From contig QYLO01000026.1 of the NCBI GenBank assembly GCA_022766165.1, forward strand, positions 1 through 42,023: a stretch of DNA of 42,023 nucleotides. Reading direction: 5' to 3'. The translations under genes were made by a program, and so were the position numbers. This DNA is from Candidatus Electrothrix gigas (lineage in GTDB: Bacteria; Desulfobacterota; Desulfobulbia; Desulfobulbales; Desulfobulbaceae). Each line of letters begins with the position of its first letter. The first letter of the stretch is position 1. Positions 16,701-24,431 of this stretch are shown one piece after another. The notes under the pieces were generated by a model that did not search any database, was not told the origin of the DNA, and saw nothing but the letters and a program-made list of their open reading frames with translations.

Positions 16701-17315
16701 ATTCTGGTGGTTGATGATAATGAGTCTAATCGTTATCTTGCTGCGGCTATGTTGCAAAAAGATAATCATCAAATTGTTGAGGCTAAAAACGGCAATGAAG
16801 CACTTAAGCTCCTAGTTAATCATCATTTTGATGTTATTTTGATGGATGTGCAGATGCCAACAATGGATGGATTAACAGCCACAAAGATTATACGAGCCTG
16901 TGAAGAGTGTGAGGAGAAAAAATTTCAACCGGTGGATGATTATAGCTTACCGAAAGAGCTTACCGAGGCATTACAGTATAAGCTGACAGGTGGACACATG
17001 CCTGTGGTTGCCTTAACAGCACATGCTATGCAAGAGGATAAACAGCGTTGTCTGGAGGCTGGAATGGATGGCTATGCTGTTAAGCCTTGTACAAAAAAAG
17101 ATCTTTATCAAGCCTTTGAGCAGACAGGCTATGTTACTGGCGTTACGAACAACACAGACATCAACACCGATACCACTACAGACACTGATACGGATACGGA
17201 TACCAATAGAGGCGCCAGTAACAATGTCAGTATCAGTACAAACACAAGCATTAAAAACAATAATAATTCTATTAACAATGATAACACTAATACTAACACA
17301 ACGAAAAAAAAATAA
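13743..17315 (+). CDS. Hybrid sensor histidine kinase, multi-PAS, with C-terminal REC
   Basis: 1190 residues. TM1 (~6-29), a large periplasmic sensor of dCACHE size, TM2 (~313-337), a short coiled linker without a clear HAMP, three PAS regions (~360-470, 480-595, 600-725), HisKA with His745 (SHEFRTPMHAI), HATPase with DNGIGIA and GTGLGL, and REC with Asp1035 (MDVQMPTMDG). Unlike the preceding kinase it lacks its own Hpt; an Hpt protein is encoded 15 bp downstream. The last ~55 residues are a Thr/Asp/Asn-rich tail (TDTDTDTDTN..., NTNTTKKK). GGAG lies 9-10 bp before the ATG. It is 34 bp behind the first kinase, so they are likely co-transcribed. Confidence 0.93.
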   Translation: MKYSNIVFVYIVMAISLVVLVSFGGGLVFYMHQQDLVREDIKTYRYSLSQEAERIRQTFDQIDGVSRLLSDNPVIISMMNSYVYHVDPSEVAQKIVKKNLRSVADIKNITEVFLLDVEGKCVYGTVPETIGKDFGFAGFFHDAIMEYDLYASMNLTTKQNEVYYARAIKNGNRPLGVVVLKISLDIFHLRSFSTAFTATPPKPEEMRIGLSTDNNILFDTSQALVALQPLTEDKLKRLQLSQQFPLDKIKLLGFTPSGLDTLSTLGFLSKKDSEGFEYYLFFQPLVEDELALIHIVKKTWFEKNYRPASFRLSSFIMLLCLMLVIMLALLYMANRRHRQALLVAATLERESKQRILDKEKYEAIINRSPQGFWLSDFESGIIIEVNQSLCQLLQRSAKDIIGHNTNEFLITKETYSEKGENAVSQEGQLRLEDEKMLYVLITSSCITPPGSTRKTCFSFFTDISERKKEQEQLFLFSQAVEQSTSAIVITDSHADIVYTNPFFTELTGCTREELYGKNPDILTAGEKDTAVSKEIWHTIKQGGTWKGFLRNTRKDGTLYWEGQTVCPLYDQSNQKISYYLAIKNDITHRLNLEKELKAQLAKLELIVEHAAIGIVRVIGTDFVWASGVAAKMFGYSDKDAFVASSPALLFDNQEVFEKAYNQVLLSFESNRVFQEDYLMRRRDGSQFWCSLTAKIIDHTDSEQGAIWITKNISRQKEEEQQLQLARDRAEQANQAKNDFLANMSHEFRTPMHAIIGMSTLALGTPLDKQQQYYIGTVNKAAKSLQDMLNDILDFSKIEQERFRLKPAIFRLKESVQDTVQILKYQAQDKGLDLHYTIDPKVPRSLYGDAKRLRQILINLLNNSIKFSEKGTVTLQIFLQESNDNDALLEFQVKDNGIGIAKEKLKYIFDPFFQADGSTSRDFEGTGLGLTVCYRLCKMMGGDIGVESTLGQGSTFTFTARFKRVHELNSPHLESTLEQNVAQQGLRILVVDDNESNRYLAAAMLQKDNHQIVEAKNGNEALKLLVNHHFDVILMDVQMPTMDGLTATKIIRACEECEEKKFQPVDDYSLPKELTEALQYKLTGGHMPVVALTAHAMQEDKQRCLEAGMDGYAVKPCTKKDLYQAFEQTGYVTGVTNNTDINTDTTTDTDTDTDTNRGASNNVSISTNTSIKNNNNSINNDNTNTNTTKKK

Positions 17316-17330
17316 CAGGACAAGACGCTC

Positions 17331-17702
17331 ATGATAGAAGAAAAAAAAGAAAACGATAATACCCTTCTTACAAATGTTGCTGAACATCTGAAAAACATAT
17401 ACAGTCTTGAACCTGATCAAGTAGAACAGATGATCCATCTGTCCTCTCGCTCTATATCCGAAACCTTTGAGCAGGCAAGGCAGGCTGTAGCAGATAATGA
17501 CTTACCTGCATTATCCGCAGCTGGACACAAGGCAAAGGGTGTCCTGCTGGGCGTGGGCCTGAAAGATGAGGCTGAACAGGCGAGAGTAATTGAAGCTGCA
17601 AGCAAAGAAGGACGGGATGAGGATTATCATGCTATGATGTTGGAACTGGAGGGAAATCTTCAGCCTTTATTAGATTTGACTTCTGGGGAGACTAGGAGCT
17701 GA
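17331..17702 (+). CDS. Stand-alone Hpt (histidine phosphotransfer) protein
   Basis: 123 residues, almost all helical, with the Hpt signature AAGHKAKGVLLGVGL and phospho-acceptor His66. Hpt proteins pass phosphate from the receiver of a hybrid kinase to a final response regulator. Position, 15 bp after an Hpt-less hybrid kinase and 6 bp before a receiver protein, makes it the obvious bridge between them. It is cytoplasmic, with no membrane segment. Confidence 0.85.
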   Translation: MIEEKKENDNTLLTNVAEHLKNIYSLEPDQVEQMIHLSSRSISETFEQARQAVADNDLPALSAAGHKAKGVLLGVGLKDEAEQARVIEAASKEGRDEDYHAMMLELEGNLQPLLDLTSGETRS

Positions 17703-17708
17703 TCGCGA

Positions 17709-18917
17709 ATGAAAGTAATTTTTTGCGAAGAATGCGGCGGAAAGAATATCGTTGCCGATGAACAGCTTGAGCATATTGATAATCAACCACTTGGTTGTCA
17801 GATCTGCGGAAATATTATTTCTCAGGAAACGATAATTCCGCATCTCCGTGCATCAGAACCTATCAACACCCTGCACTATCATCTCTTGTTGATTGATGAT
17901 GATTTTGCTCATCTTCAGCTCATGAAGACAACCTTAGAGAGGGAGTATACGGTTTCTATTGCTTCAACCGGAGTGCATGGACTTGAGCTGGCTGCGGAAC
18001 GGAAACCAGATCTTATTCTTTTGGATCTAAGTATGCCAGGTATAGATGGATACGAGGTCTGTAAGCGGTTGAAAGAAAATCCTATTACCAGAAAAATTAC
18101 AGTTATTTTTGTCAGTGCTCGTGATGATAAAGATGATGAGTACAAAGGGTTTACTCTGGGAGCTGTTGACTATATCAATAAACCGATAAATCTGCAAATT
18201 CTGAATGCACGCATTACAGCACAACTTCGTCTCAAGCAACTGATTGATCAGCAGAAAAAACAATCTGATAGCCTTATTCATTCTCTGCATCAGGATAACA
18301 TTCAAATTGAGCAAGAACTCGAACGGCTACAGCAGGATAAGAACAATCAACTGGCATTGCTTGATCTTGTTCAGGACAGGTTGGTTATAGAGGATACAGA
18401 GGCTCGAATACTCTGGGCCAATAAGGCGACCCGTGATTTTTGCAACATGCGTCTTTCTGACCTTGTTGGTTCTCTGCGTCATGAGGTGCTGCGTGATCCC
18501 AGCTTTCACTGCAAAGAGTGTGCAGTGCGTCAAGAGATCTCTCAGAGAAAATCAACAGATACTAGAAGAGAGCAGAAGGATGTCTCTGTAAAGGTTCTGC
18601 ATGTTCCTCTTTTTGATGAGAATGAAGAGATAAAGGGTGTTGCCCATATTATTCAGGAGCAGAGAGGAGTACAGCAACATGATGACGGACAAATTTGTCA
18701 ACCTGCTGAATCAGCCATGAAAAGTTTTATTGATAAAAATAGGAGAGCGATACGGGATAATCTGGCAACAATACTGTTTGGTATTGATGCGATAGGCAGT
18801 TTACTGAGAGAAAATAAAGATCTTGAAACAGTCAGTCGTCCCGTGACAAAGGCAGCTGAAGAGTTGGACTATATGGTATGTAATTTACTTGATTTTAAGC
18901 GGAACGATAAGAAGTAG
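17709..18917 (+). CDS. Zinc-ribbon/REC/PAS response regulator without DNA-binding output
   Basis: 402 residues. N-terminal zinc-ribbon-like CxxC pairs at Cys6/Cys9 and Cys30/Cys33, receiver domain ~57-180 with Asp106 (LLDLSMPGIDG) and the conserved Lys in NKPI, a coiled coil (~185-225), a PAS-like domain (~215-315) containing FHCKECAVR, and a helical C-terminus (~340-395) resembling a HisKA dimerisation helix pair but with no phospho-His motif and no ATPase. Its output is unclear: it may act as a scaffold or phosphate sink. AGGAG precedes the start. It lies directly behind the Hpt gene. Confidence 0.82.
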   Translation: MKVIFCEECGGKNIVADEQLEHIDNQPLGCQICGNIISQETIIPHLRASEPINTLHYHLLLIDDDFAHLQLMKTTLEREYTVSIASTGVHGLELAAERKPDLILLDLSMPGIDGYEVCKRLKENPITRKITVIFVSARDDKDDEYKGFTLGAVDYINKPINLQILNARITAQLRLKQLIDQQKKQSDSLIHSLHQDNIQIEQELERLQQDKNNQLALLDLVQDRLVIEDTEARILWANKATRDFCNMRLSDLVGSLRHEVLRDPSFHCKECAVRQEISQRKSTDTRREQKDVSVKVLHVPLFDENEEIKGVAHIIQEQRGVQQHDDGQICQPAESAMKSFIDKNRRAIRDNLATILFGIDAIGSLLRENKDLETVSRPVTKAAEELDYMVCNLLDFKRNDKK

Positions 18918-18956
18918 TAAGCGAATTTCTTTTTAACCCTTTGGGCAGTATTGAAA

Positions 18957-19646
18957 ATGAAAAATGTCTTAATTGTTGACGATGATCTTGGTTTTCAGAG
19001 ATTACTGGGAATCAGTCTTAAAAAATATAAAAAAGATTTTGAAGTTATTCTCTCTAATAATGGCGAGGAAGCAATAGGTATTCTCAATCGAAAGCCTGTT
19101 GATCTTATTGTTACAGATTTACAGATGCCTAAAATTGATGGTCTCACCTTGCTGGCATATATTAACGGTGCTTTCCCAAAAATGCCCTGTGTGATTATGA
19201 CAGCCCACTCTACCCCGGAGATTGAAAAACAGTTTGCCCAGACTGGCCAGTGTTTATTAAAAAAACCTTTTACTATCAACAAGTTAGTCGAAGCTGTGCA
19301 GGATTCACTTGCTCCACAGTCTCCTGGTGGGATGTTGCAGGGAATTTCAGTGGCTAATTTTTTACAGATGATTGCTTTGGAACAGAAAACCTGTCTGTTG
19401 GAAATTGTCTCTGCCAGTAATGAGAAGGGATTTTTTTATATAGAAAATGGAGAAGTGTTTGATGCGGCCTTTCAAGGATTAAATGGAGAAGAGGCAGCTT
19501 ATTCCTTGATTGCTCTTGAGGGAGCAAGTATAAGTTTTAGAGATATACCCAGTTCACAGAAGGTGAAAAAGCGTATTCACTCAAGCCTCATGGGTCTTAT
19601 TATGGAGGCTATGACCCGTAAAGACGAAACCGTTGGCAATGCCTAA
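18957..19646 (+). CDS. Response regulator with DUF4388/PATAN C-terminal domain
   Basis: About 229 residues. Receiver domain ~1-115 with acidic pocket VDDD, phospho-acceptor Asp in VTDLQMPKIDG (about residue 54) and KKPF; then a DUF4388-like domain (~122-215: GMLQGISVANFLQMIALEQKTCLLEI ... GFFYIENGEVFDAAF), a module found in two-component and gliding/motility regulators and thought to bind proteins. I use the ATG at 18957 (MKNVLIVDDD); the TTG at 18951 would add two residues. The stop overlaps the next gene by 8 bp. Confidence 0.85.
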   Translation: MKNVLIVDDDLGFQRLLGISLKKYKKDFEVILSNNGEEAIGILNRKPVDLIVTDLQMPKIDGLTLLAYINGAFPKMPCVIMTAHSTPEIEKQFAQTGQCLLKKPFTINKLVEAVQDSLAPQSPGGMLQGISVANFLQMIALEQKTCLLEIVSASNEKGFFYIENGEVFDAAFQGLNGEEAAYSLIALEGASISFRDIPSSQKVKKRIHSSLMGLIMEAMTRKDETVGNA

Positions 19647-21426
19647 TCCGGAAAAAAGAACGTATCTCTGCGATGATAATACATCTCCGTATATACTGAT
19701 TGTTGACGATAGCCGTAGCGATATCTGTCTGCTGGAGTCTATTCTTCGATCACACGGGTTCACCTCCCAATCTCTTATCAATCCAACCGCAGTGCTTGAA
19801 CACTGTCGAACGGCTTCTCCTGAAGTAATTCTGCTTGATATTAGCATGCCTGAAATGAACGGTTTTCAGGTATGCACCCAACTAAAAAACGATCCTAGTC
19901 TGTGCAATATTCCTGTCCTCTTCTTGACTTCCATGAGTAATGTGGCTGACAAAATTCGTGGCTTTCAAGCCGGAGGTTCAGATTTTTTAGTCAAACCCTA
20001 TGAACCTTCTGAACTCATAGCCCGGGTTTCTACCCAGATCAGCCTGCGCAGAGTGCAGCAGGAACTGGCCTGTCGGAATCAGGAACTGAAAGAAGAAATT
20101 CGCTTTAGAAAAAAAGCACATGCAGCCTTGCTCGACAGCGAGTCTCGCAACGAGGCAGTCCTGAACAACGCCGCAGTTTGTATAGGTCTTCTCTCCCTTG
20201 ATAGCACCTATGAAATGGTGAACGGTCTGTATGCTGAGATCTTTGGCTACTCGCAGGCAGAGTTTCAAAAGATGCAGCTTCAGGACATCCTTCATCCCGA
20301 TTGCATTCACGAAACAGAGATCGTTATACAACGCCTCTGCCGTGGTGAGCTGGATCAGCACTATGCAGATAAAAAATTTGTGCGAAAAGATGGCTCAATT
20401 TTTCCAGGAGGGCATTGGCTCAGTCCCCGCCGAACCGGAAGTGGTACCTGTAATGGCTTTGTCTGTATTATTAGCGATCTTACTGAGCAGAAGAAACAAG
20501 AGGATGAGTTGCGCCTTGCACACACGGTTTTTGAGACCAGTTCCGAGGGAATGTTGGTCACTGATGCAGAGAACCGGATCATTATGGTCAACCCAGCCTT
20601 TACCACCATTACAGGCTATCAACGGGAACAGGCCCTTGGCAGAAATCCCTCGTTTCTACGCTCTGATCGACAGGGGCAGCAGTTTTATCAGCAGATGTGG
20701 GAGACTCTTTTGCAGGAGAACTGCTGGCAGGGAGAAATTTGGAATCGTCGAAAAAATGGTGAAGAGTATCCGCAATGGCTCTCTATCTCGGTGATCCGCA
20801 ACTCTGATACAAGTGTTTCCCATTATGTGGCCCTGTTCTCTGACATCAGCGAACGCAAACAGGCAGAGGAGATCCTGCGTCATCAGGCAATGCATGATCC
20901 GCTGACCCGGCTGCCTAATCGAGTGATGTTTGATGAACGGTTGCGGAGTTCGTTGTTACGGGCAAACCGACTGAACAGCCGAGTTGCGCTGCTCTATCTT
21001 GATTTGGATAACTTTAAGGCAATCAACGACAGCCTTGGCCATCTTGCCGGTGATCGGGTGTTACAGATGGTTGCTGACTGTCTACGCAACTGTTTACGTT
21101 TAGAGGACATGGTTGCTCGGATTGGTGGGGATGAATTTTCAGCCATTCTTGATGATATTGAATCTGTAGAACAGGCTGTTATTACAGCGGAGCGGATTAT
21201 ACGTTTCCTAGGAAGTGTTGACTGCTCTGCCCAGAATGAACGTATTCAAACCAGTGTTGGTATTGCCCTGTATCCAGATCATGGCACAGACCCAGAGAGT
21301 TTGCTTCAACATGCAGATGCTGCCATGTATGTTGCCAAGCGTTTGGGCAAGGGGCAGAGTTTTCTTGCTGGAACAGGTTTTGATTTCAATGATTCTAGGT
21401 ATTCTAAAAAATCCAAAAAAAGATAA
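19639..21426 (+). CDS. Response regulator diguanylate cyclase (REC-PAS-PAS-GGDEF)
   Basis: About 595 residues. REC with Asp67 (LLDISMPEMNG), coiled linker, two PAS domains (~175-280, ~290-405) and a GGDEF domain whose active loop is intact (GGDEF at 496-500). An inhibitory I-site RLED at 487-490 lies exactly five residues before it, so feedback inhibition by c-di-GMP is expected. There is no EAL domain. It makes c-di-GMP from two GTP and is the only obvious effector at the end of the kinase/Hpt cluster. The ATG at 19639 overlaps the previous stop by 8 bp, indicating coupling; the TTG at 19633 is less likely. Confidence 0.92.
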   Translation: MPNPEKRTYLCDDNTSPYILIVDDSRSDICLLESILRSHGFTSQSLINPTAVLEHCRTASPEVILLDISMPEMNGFQVCTQLKNDPSLCNIPVLFLTSMSNVADKIRGFQAGGSDFLVKPYEPSELIARVSTQISLRRVQQELACRNQELKEEIRFRKKAHAALLDSESRNEAVLNNAAVCIGLLSLDSTYEMVNGLYAEIFGYSQAEFQKMQLQDILHPDCIHETEIVIQRLCRGELDQHYADKKFVRKDGSIFPGGHWLSPRRTGSGTCNGFVCIISDLTEQKKQEDELRLAHTVFETSSEGMLVTDAENRIIMVNPAFTTITGYQREQALGRNPSFLRSDRQGQQFYQQMWETLLQENCWQGEIWNRRKNGEEYPQWLSISVIRNSDTSVSHYVALFSDISERKQAEEILRHQAMHDPLTRLPNRVMFDERLRSSLLRANRLNSRVALLYLDLDNFKAINDSLGHLAGDRVLQMVADCLRNCLRLEDMVARIGGDEFSAILDDIESVEQAVITAERIIRFLGSVDCSAQNERIQTSVGIALYPDHGTDPESLLQHADAAMYVAKRLGKGQSFLAGTGFDFNDSRYSKKSKKR

Positions 21427-21467
21427 GTTTTTGAGCAGGTATCTATCTACTGAATAAGGAGAAAAAA

Positions 21468-23201
21468 ATGGCTACACCAGAGGGAAAGCATAACTGCTTT
21501 TTGTTGAATCTTTTGAAAAGTTTTCTAGGTAAGCCTGCACCGGAAGCAGGGGAAGCCAGTCAGGATGCCGTCGATCCTTCTGCTCATCCTTCTGCTGAGA
21601 CTTCAGGTACCTCGGGTACCCCTGATACAGCGGAAACTGCCGAAACAACCGAGACAGCGGAAAGTAGTTCGCAACCGAGTAATGAGCAGGGTGAGCAGGA
21701 GAATAAAGGGTTGGAGGAACTGAAGGCAGATCCGGTCGCCTTTATGGATAAACTCCCTGTAAAGTATGATGAGCAGGGTGAGCCTCTTGATGCAAATGCA
21801 GTGCAATCACTGTTTGACGAAAAGGCTATTCAGGAAAAAGCCTTTGTTGATGCCCGTGATACCAAGCGACAGGAGATAACCGAGCTGGAGGCGGTTGCCG
21901 CTGGGCGAGCTGCGTTTGCAGAAAATGATCAGGCAGATGGTTTTACTGATACCTTCCCCTATTCTGGTTTACAGGGCATGGAGGACAACGGCCTGATGAG
22001 TGCCCGTTTACCTGAACAGCCTTGGTCTGATGATTACTGGGCTATTTATCTGGGCATATTGGGCAAACGGTATGCTGATTACCGGTTTCCAAACTCTCAA
22101 AATTGGAAGGTAAACTATGACTATATTCAAGGCAACCCTGCCATGCAGATCCTGGCAAGCGGTGACAGCGATGCCATCAACCGCCTCTCTCCCTCAGAAA
22201 AATATGACATCCTGGTTGGCGATCAGAAGATGACACTGACCCAGCGCATGTGGGAAGAGGGCAAGAAATATTACTCCCGAACTGGCAAAGTCGAGCCGTG
22301 GATGGGGCTTTGTCATGGCTGGGCACCAGCTGCCTATATGCTTCCCCGCCCAACCAATTCAACTACAGTGTTAGCAGCGGATGGCAAAACCTATATTACC
22401 TTTTACCCTGCTGATATTAAAGCCTTGGCAACCTTGCTCTGGGCAAAGGTCAGAACCTCATCACGCTTTATTGGAGGACGGTGTAATGACAAGAGTCCAG
22501 CCGTTGATCCTCAGAACGGGCGTATTCTCTCCCAGCGATGCTTTGATACCAATCCAGGTACTTGGCATCTTGCTGTGATTAATCAGATTGGTGCCTCGCA
22601 ACGCAGCATGATTCTTGATGCCACCTATGATTATGAGGTCTGGAACCAGCCCATTGTTGCCTATACGTACCGGTATTTTAATCCGCAAAAAATGTATTAT
22701 GCCCGTTCCTTGGCTGAGGCATCTGTTGCTAAGGCAGGCTTTACCAGGGATAGGTTTCAAAAGTATCGTGATAGCGAGACTGAGACCGTTGTGGGTATTG
22801 CTATGGATATTTCCTATATGGTTGAAACTCGACCAGAGCAACATTCCACAGACAGTGCCAGTTCTGACAGGGTGCAGCAGGTTCGCTATTATTATGACCT
22901 GGAGCTTGATGGAATGGGCAATATTATTGGTGGCGAATGGTATCAGAATGCCCATCCTGATTTTCTCTGGACACCGGAAAAAGGGGCCAGGGCTGTCACC
23001 TACTGGGAGGGTCGATACGGACTTGCAGGAGACTGGAAAAGTGAGGAGGTCATTCCTCGGGAGTGGCAAGAGATTGCAGCTGTTACCTCGGGATACCAGA
23101 AGGCTCCGTTGGCCGCTGTTGTGGAGCAACTGATCAATTTTACCCAGCCTGTTACACGTTCTGGACTAACTCAAGAGAGCAGAGCAAGAGCACAGGAGTA
23201 A
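21468..23201 (+). CDS. Transglutaminase-like protein, oomycete elicitor (TGase_elicitor) type, with linker
   Basis: 577 residues. A short hydrophobic-basic start (NCFLLNLLKSFLGKP), an Ala/Thr/Glu-rich linker (~25-80), then a domain like the M81/GP42 transglutaminase elicitor family. The catalytic region is WMGLCHGWAPAAYM with Cys282. His367 in NPGTWHLAV and Asp384 in MILDATYDYEVWNQP complete a plausible Cys-His-Asp set. Other family-like words are DIKALATLLWAKV and GEWYQNAHPDFLW. Such enzymes join Gln and Lys side chains, or cleave or deamidate amides. No clear signal peptide is present. A close paralogue lies at 25610-27079 with the same Cys-His-Asp spacing (85 and 17 residues). AAGGAG precedes the start. 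Confidence 0.8.
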   Translation: MATPEGKHNCFLLNLLKSFLGKPAPEAGEASQDAVDPSAHPSAETSGTSGTPDTAETAETTETAESSSQPSNEQGEQENKGLEELKADPVAFMDKLPVKYDEQGEPLDANAVQSLFDEKAIQEKAFVDARDTKRQEITELEAVAAGRAAFAENDQADGFTDTFPYSGLQGMEDNGLMSARLPEQPWSDDYWAIYLGILGKRYADYRFPNSQNWKVNYDYIQGNPAMQILASGDSDAINRLSPSEKYDILVGDQKMTLTQRMWEEGKKYYSRTGKVEPWMGLCHGWAPAAYMLPRPTNSTTVLAADGKTYITFYPADIKALATLLWAKVRTSSRFIGGRCNDKSPAVDPQNGRILSQRCFDTNPGTWHLAVINQIGASQRSMILDATYDYEVWNQPIVAYTYRYFNPQKMYYARSLAEASVAKAGFTRDRFQKYRDSETETVVGIAMDISYMVETRPEQHSTDSASSDRVQQVRYYYDLELDGMGNIIGGEWYQNAHPDFLWTPEKGARAVTYWEGRYGLAGDWKSEEVIPREWQEIAAVTSGYQKAPLAAVVEQLINFTQPVTRSGLTQESRARAQE

Positions 23202-23297
23202 AGTTCAGAATGAAGTTCAGCAACAGGTTCCTGAAACCGTGAAAACTGTTACGATGAAGATCGTAAAAACTAGGGAAACTTTGGAAATGACCGTACT
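23202..23297. other. Spacer between transglutaminase and caspase genes
   Basis: About 100 bp of AT-rich sequence with no terminator. One frame stays open across it (NEVQQQVPETVKTVTMKI...) but has no supported start. The lack of a terminator fits co-transcription of the cassette. Confidence 0.35.
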
Positions 23298-24431
23298 ATG
23301 CTCTTTCATCATACATGCCTCAAGAGGATGAAAAATCGGATGAAGACTCGACCGAACCAGCAAAACCTGCTAGGACAGCCGAACCAGCAAAAGCAGCAGG
23401 TGCAGCAGGAGCAATCGAATCAGCGAGGGCAGCAGAGCCAACACCATGCCATTGTTGTTGGTATCAACAGCTATCCAGTCAGTGGCTTGGCAGCATTACA
23501 AGGCCCGGTCAATGATGCCAAGGATTTCCTTGGCTGGTTGCGTGATCCTCATGGCGGCAATGTCCCAGAAGCACAGATCCAGAGCATCCTGTCCTCAGAT
23601 TTTGCTCAGGATGCTGCCCTGCCTTTTCCAAATCAGATTGAAATATTATTTGAGCCATTTATTACCAAGGGTGTACAGGGAAGATACGGTGAACGGCTCT
23701 ATATCTTTGTTGCTGGACACGGGTTTGGTGATCCCGGTGATATGGGAACAACAGCCCTTTATGCTGCCAATGCCCGGAAGATGTTTCCCTGGCATGTAGC
23801 CATTACCGACTATGTGGATTGGTTGCGGCGTCATGCAGTTTTTGATGAGATCGTGCTGTTCATGGACTGCTGTCGTACGGTGAACGCCTATCATGAGGTC
23901 AAAGAACCCCAGTATCCCACAAGCAAGGGGCGGACTGGGGCAGATCAGGTTCGCTACTTCTTTGCCTTTGCCGTGGGCAGAGGACGAATAGCACGGGAAA
24001 GGCGATTTGAAGACGGAAGAAATTCAGGTATTTTCACACGAACACTTCTTCATGCCTTAGAGACGACCCGCCCTCAACACGGCAAGGTGACAGGGCAACT
24101 GCTTAAAAATCATATTCACAACAGTCTTGAGAGCTTTGCTGGCAACGTACAAATAGATCCACCTGTGATCAGATTGGATTCTCAGCAGGATATTACCTTT
24201 GTACACCGAAAATCAGCTCAAACTGTTCCTGTTCAGGTACGCCTAGCCTCCTATAGCGGTACTGAGATTTTCCTGCTTTCAGATGGAAATTTTCAGAAAA
24301 TCAGGGAAGAACGGGTTGCTGCTCAAACCTTTACTCTGGAACTAGAGCCTGGACTGTATAAAATTGCCGTGAAAAATACCAGACGTCAGCAAATATTTGA
24401 GGTGCCAAACCATGCAGAAATTGCAGTCTGA
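23298..24431 (+). CDS. Caspase-family peptidase (C14, prokaryotic) with C-terminal beta domain
   Basis: Up to 377 residues. After a Gln/Asn-rich low-complexity N-terminus (~18-48), the caspase fold starts at HHAIVVGINSYP. The catalytic dyad is His141 in FVAGHGFGDP and Cys192 in LFMDCCRT. A basic-acidic p10-like region follows (RARERRFEDGRNSGIFTRTLLHALE). The C-terminus (~305-372: VPVQVRLASYSGTEIFLLSD...ELEPGLYKIAV) is a small beta domain that recurs in the next protein. Bacterial caspase-like peptidases often trigger cell death, defence or maturation of partners. The start is uncertain: ATGs at 23298, 23328 and 23340 are in frame, and AAGAGG upstream favours the last. It overlaps the next gene by 20 bp. 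Confidence 0.88.
   Translation: MLFHHTCLKRMKNRMKTRPNQQNLLGQPNQQKQQVQQEQSNQRGQQSQHHAIVVGINSYPVSGLAALQGPVNDAKDFLGWLRDPHGGNVPEAQIQSILSSDFAQDAALPFPNQIEILFEPFITKGVQGRYGERLYIFVAGHGFGDPGDMGTTALYAANARKMFPWHVAITDYVDWLRRHAVFDEIVLFMDCCRTVNAYHEVKEPQYPTSKGRTGADQVRYFFAFAVGRGRIARERRFEDGRNSGIFTRTLLHALETTRPQHGKVTGQLLKNHIHNSLESFAGNVQIDPPVIRLDSQQDITFVHRKSAQTVPVQVRLASYSGTEIFLLSDGNFQKIREERVAAQTFTLELEPGLYKIAVKNTRRQQIFEVPNHAEIAV

Noticed and set aside
17129..17438. Open frames antisense to the Thr/Asp/Asn tail (Val/Leu/Ile-rich)
   Set aside because: They look like membrane segments only because the sense strand is a hexanucleotide-like repeat.
20231..20794. 187-codon +frame inside the diguanylate cyclase
   Set aside because: Alternative frame of the REC-PAS-GGDEF gene, Arg/Ser-rich, no ribosome site.
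22461..23129. 222-codon antisense frame in the first transglutaminase
   Set aside because: It lies entirely inside a gene with clear family motifs; no start signal and no recognisable protein.
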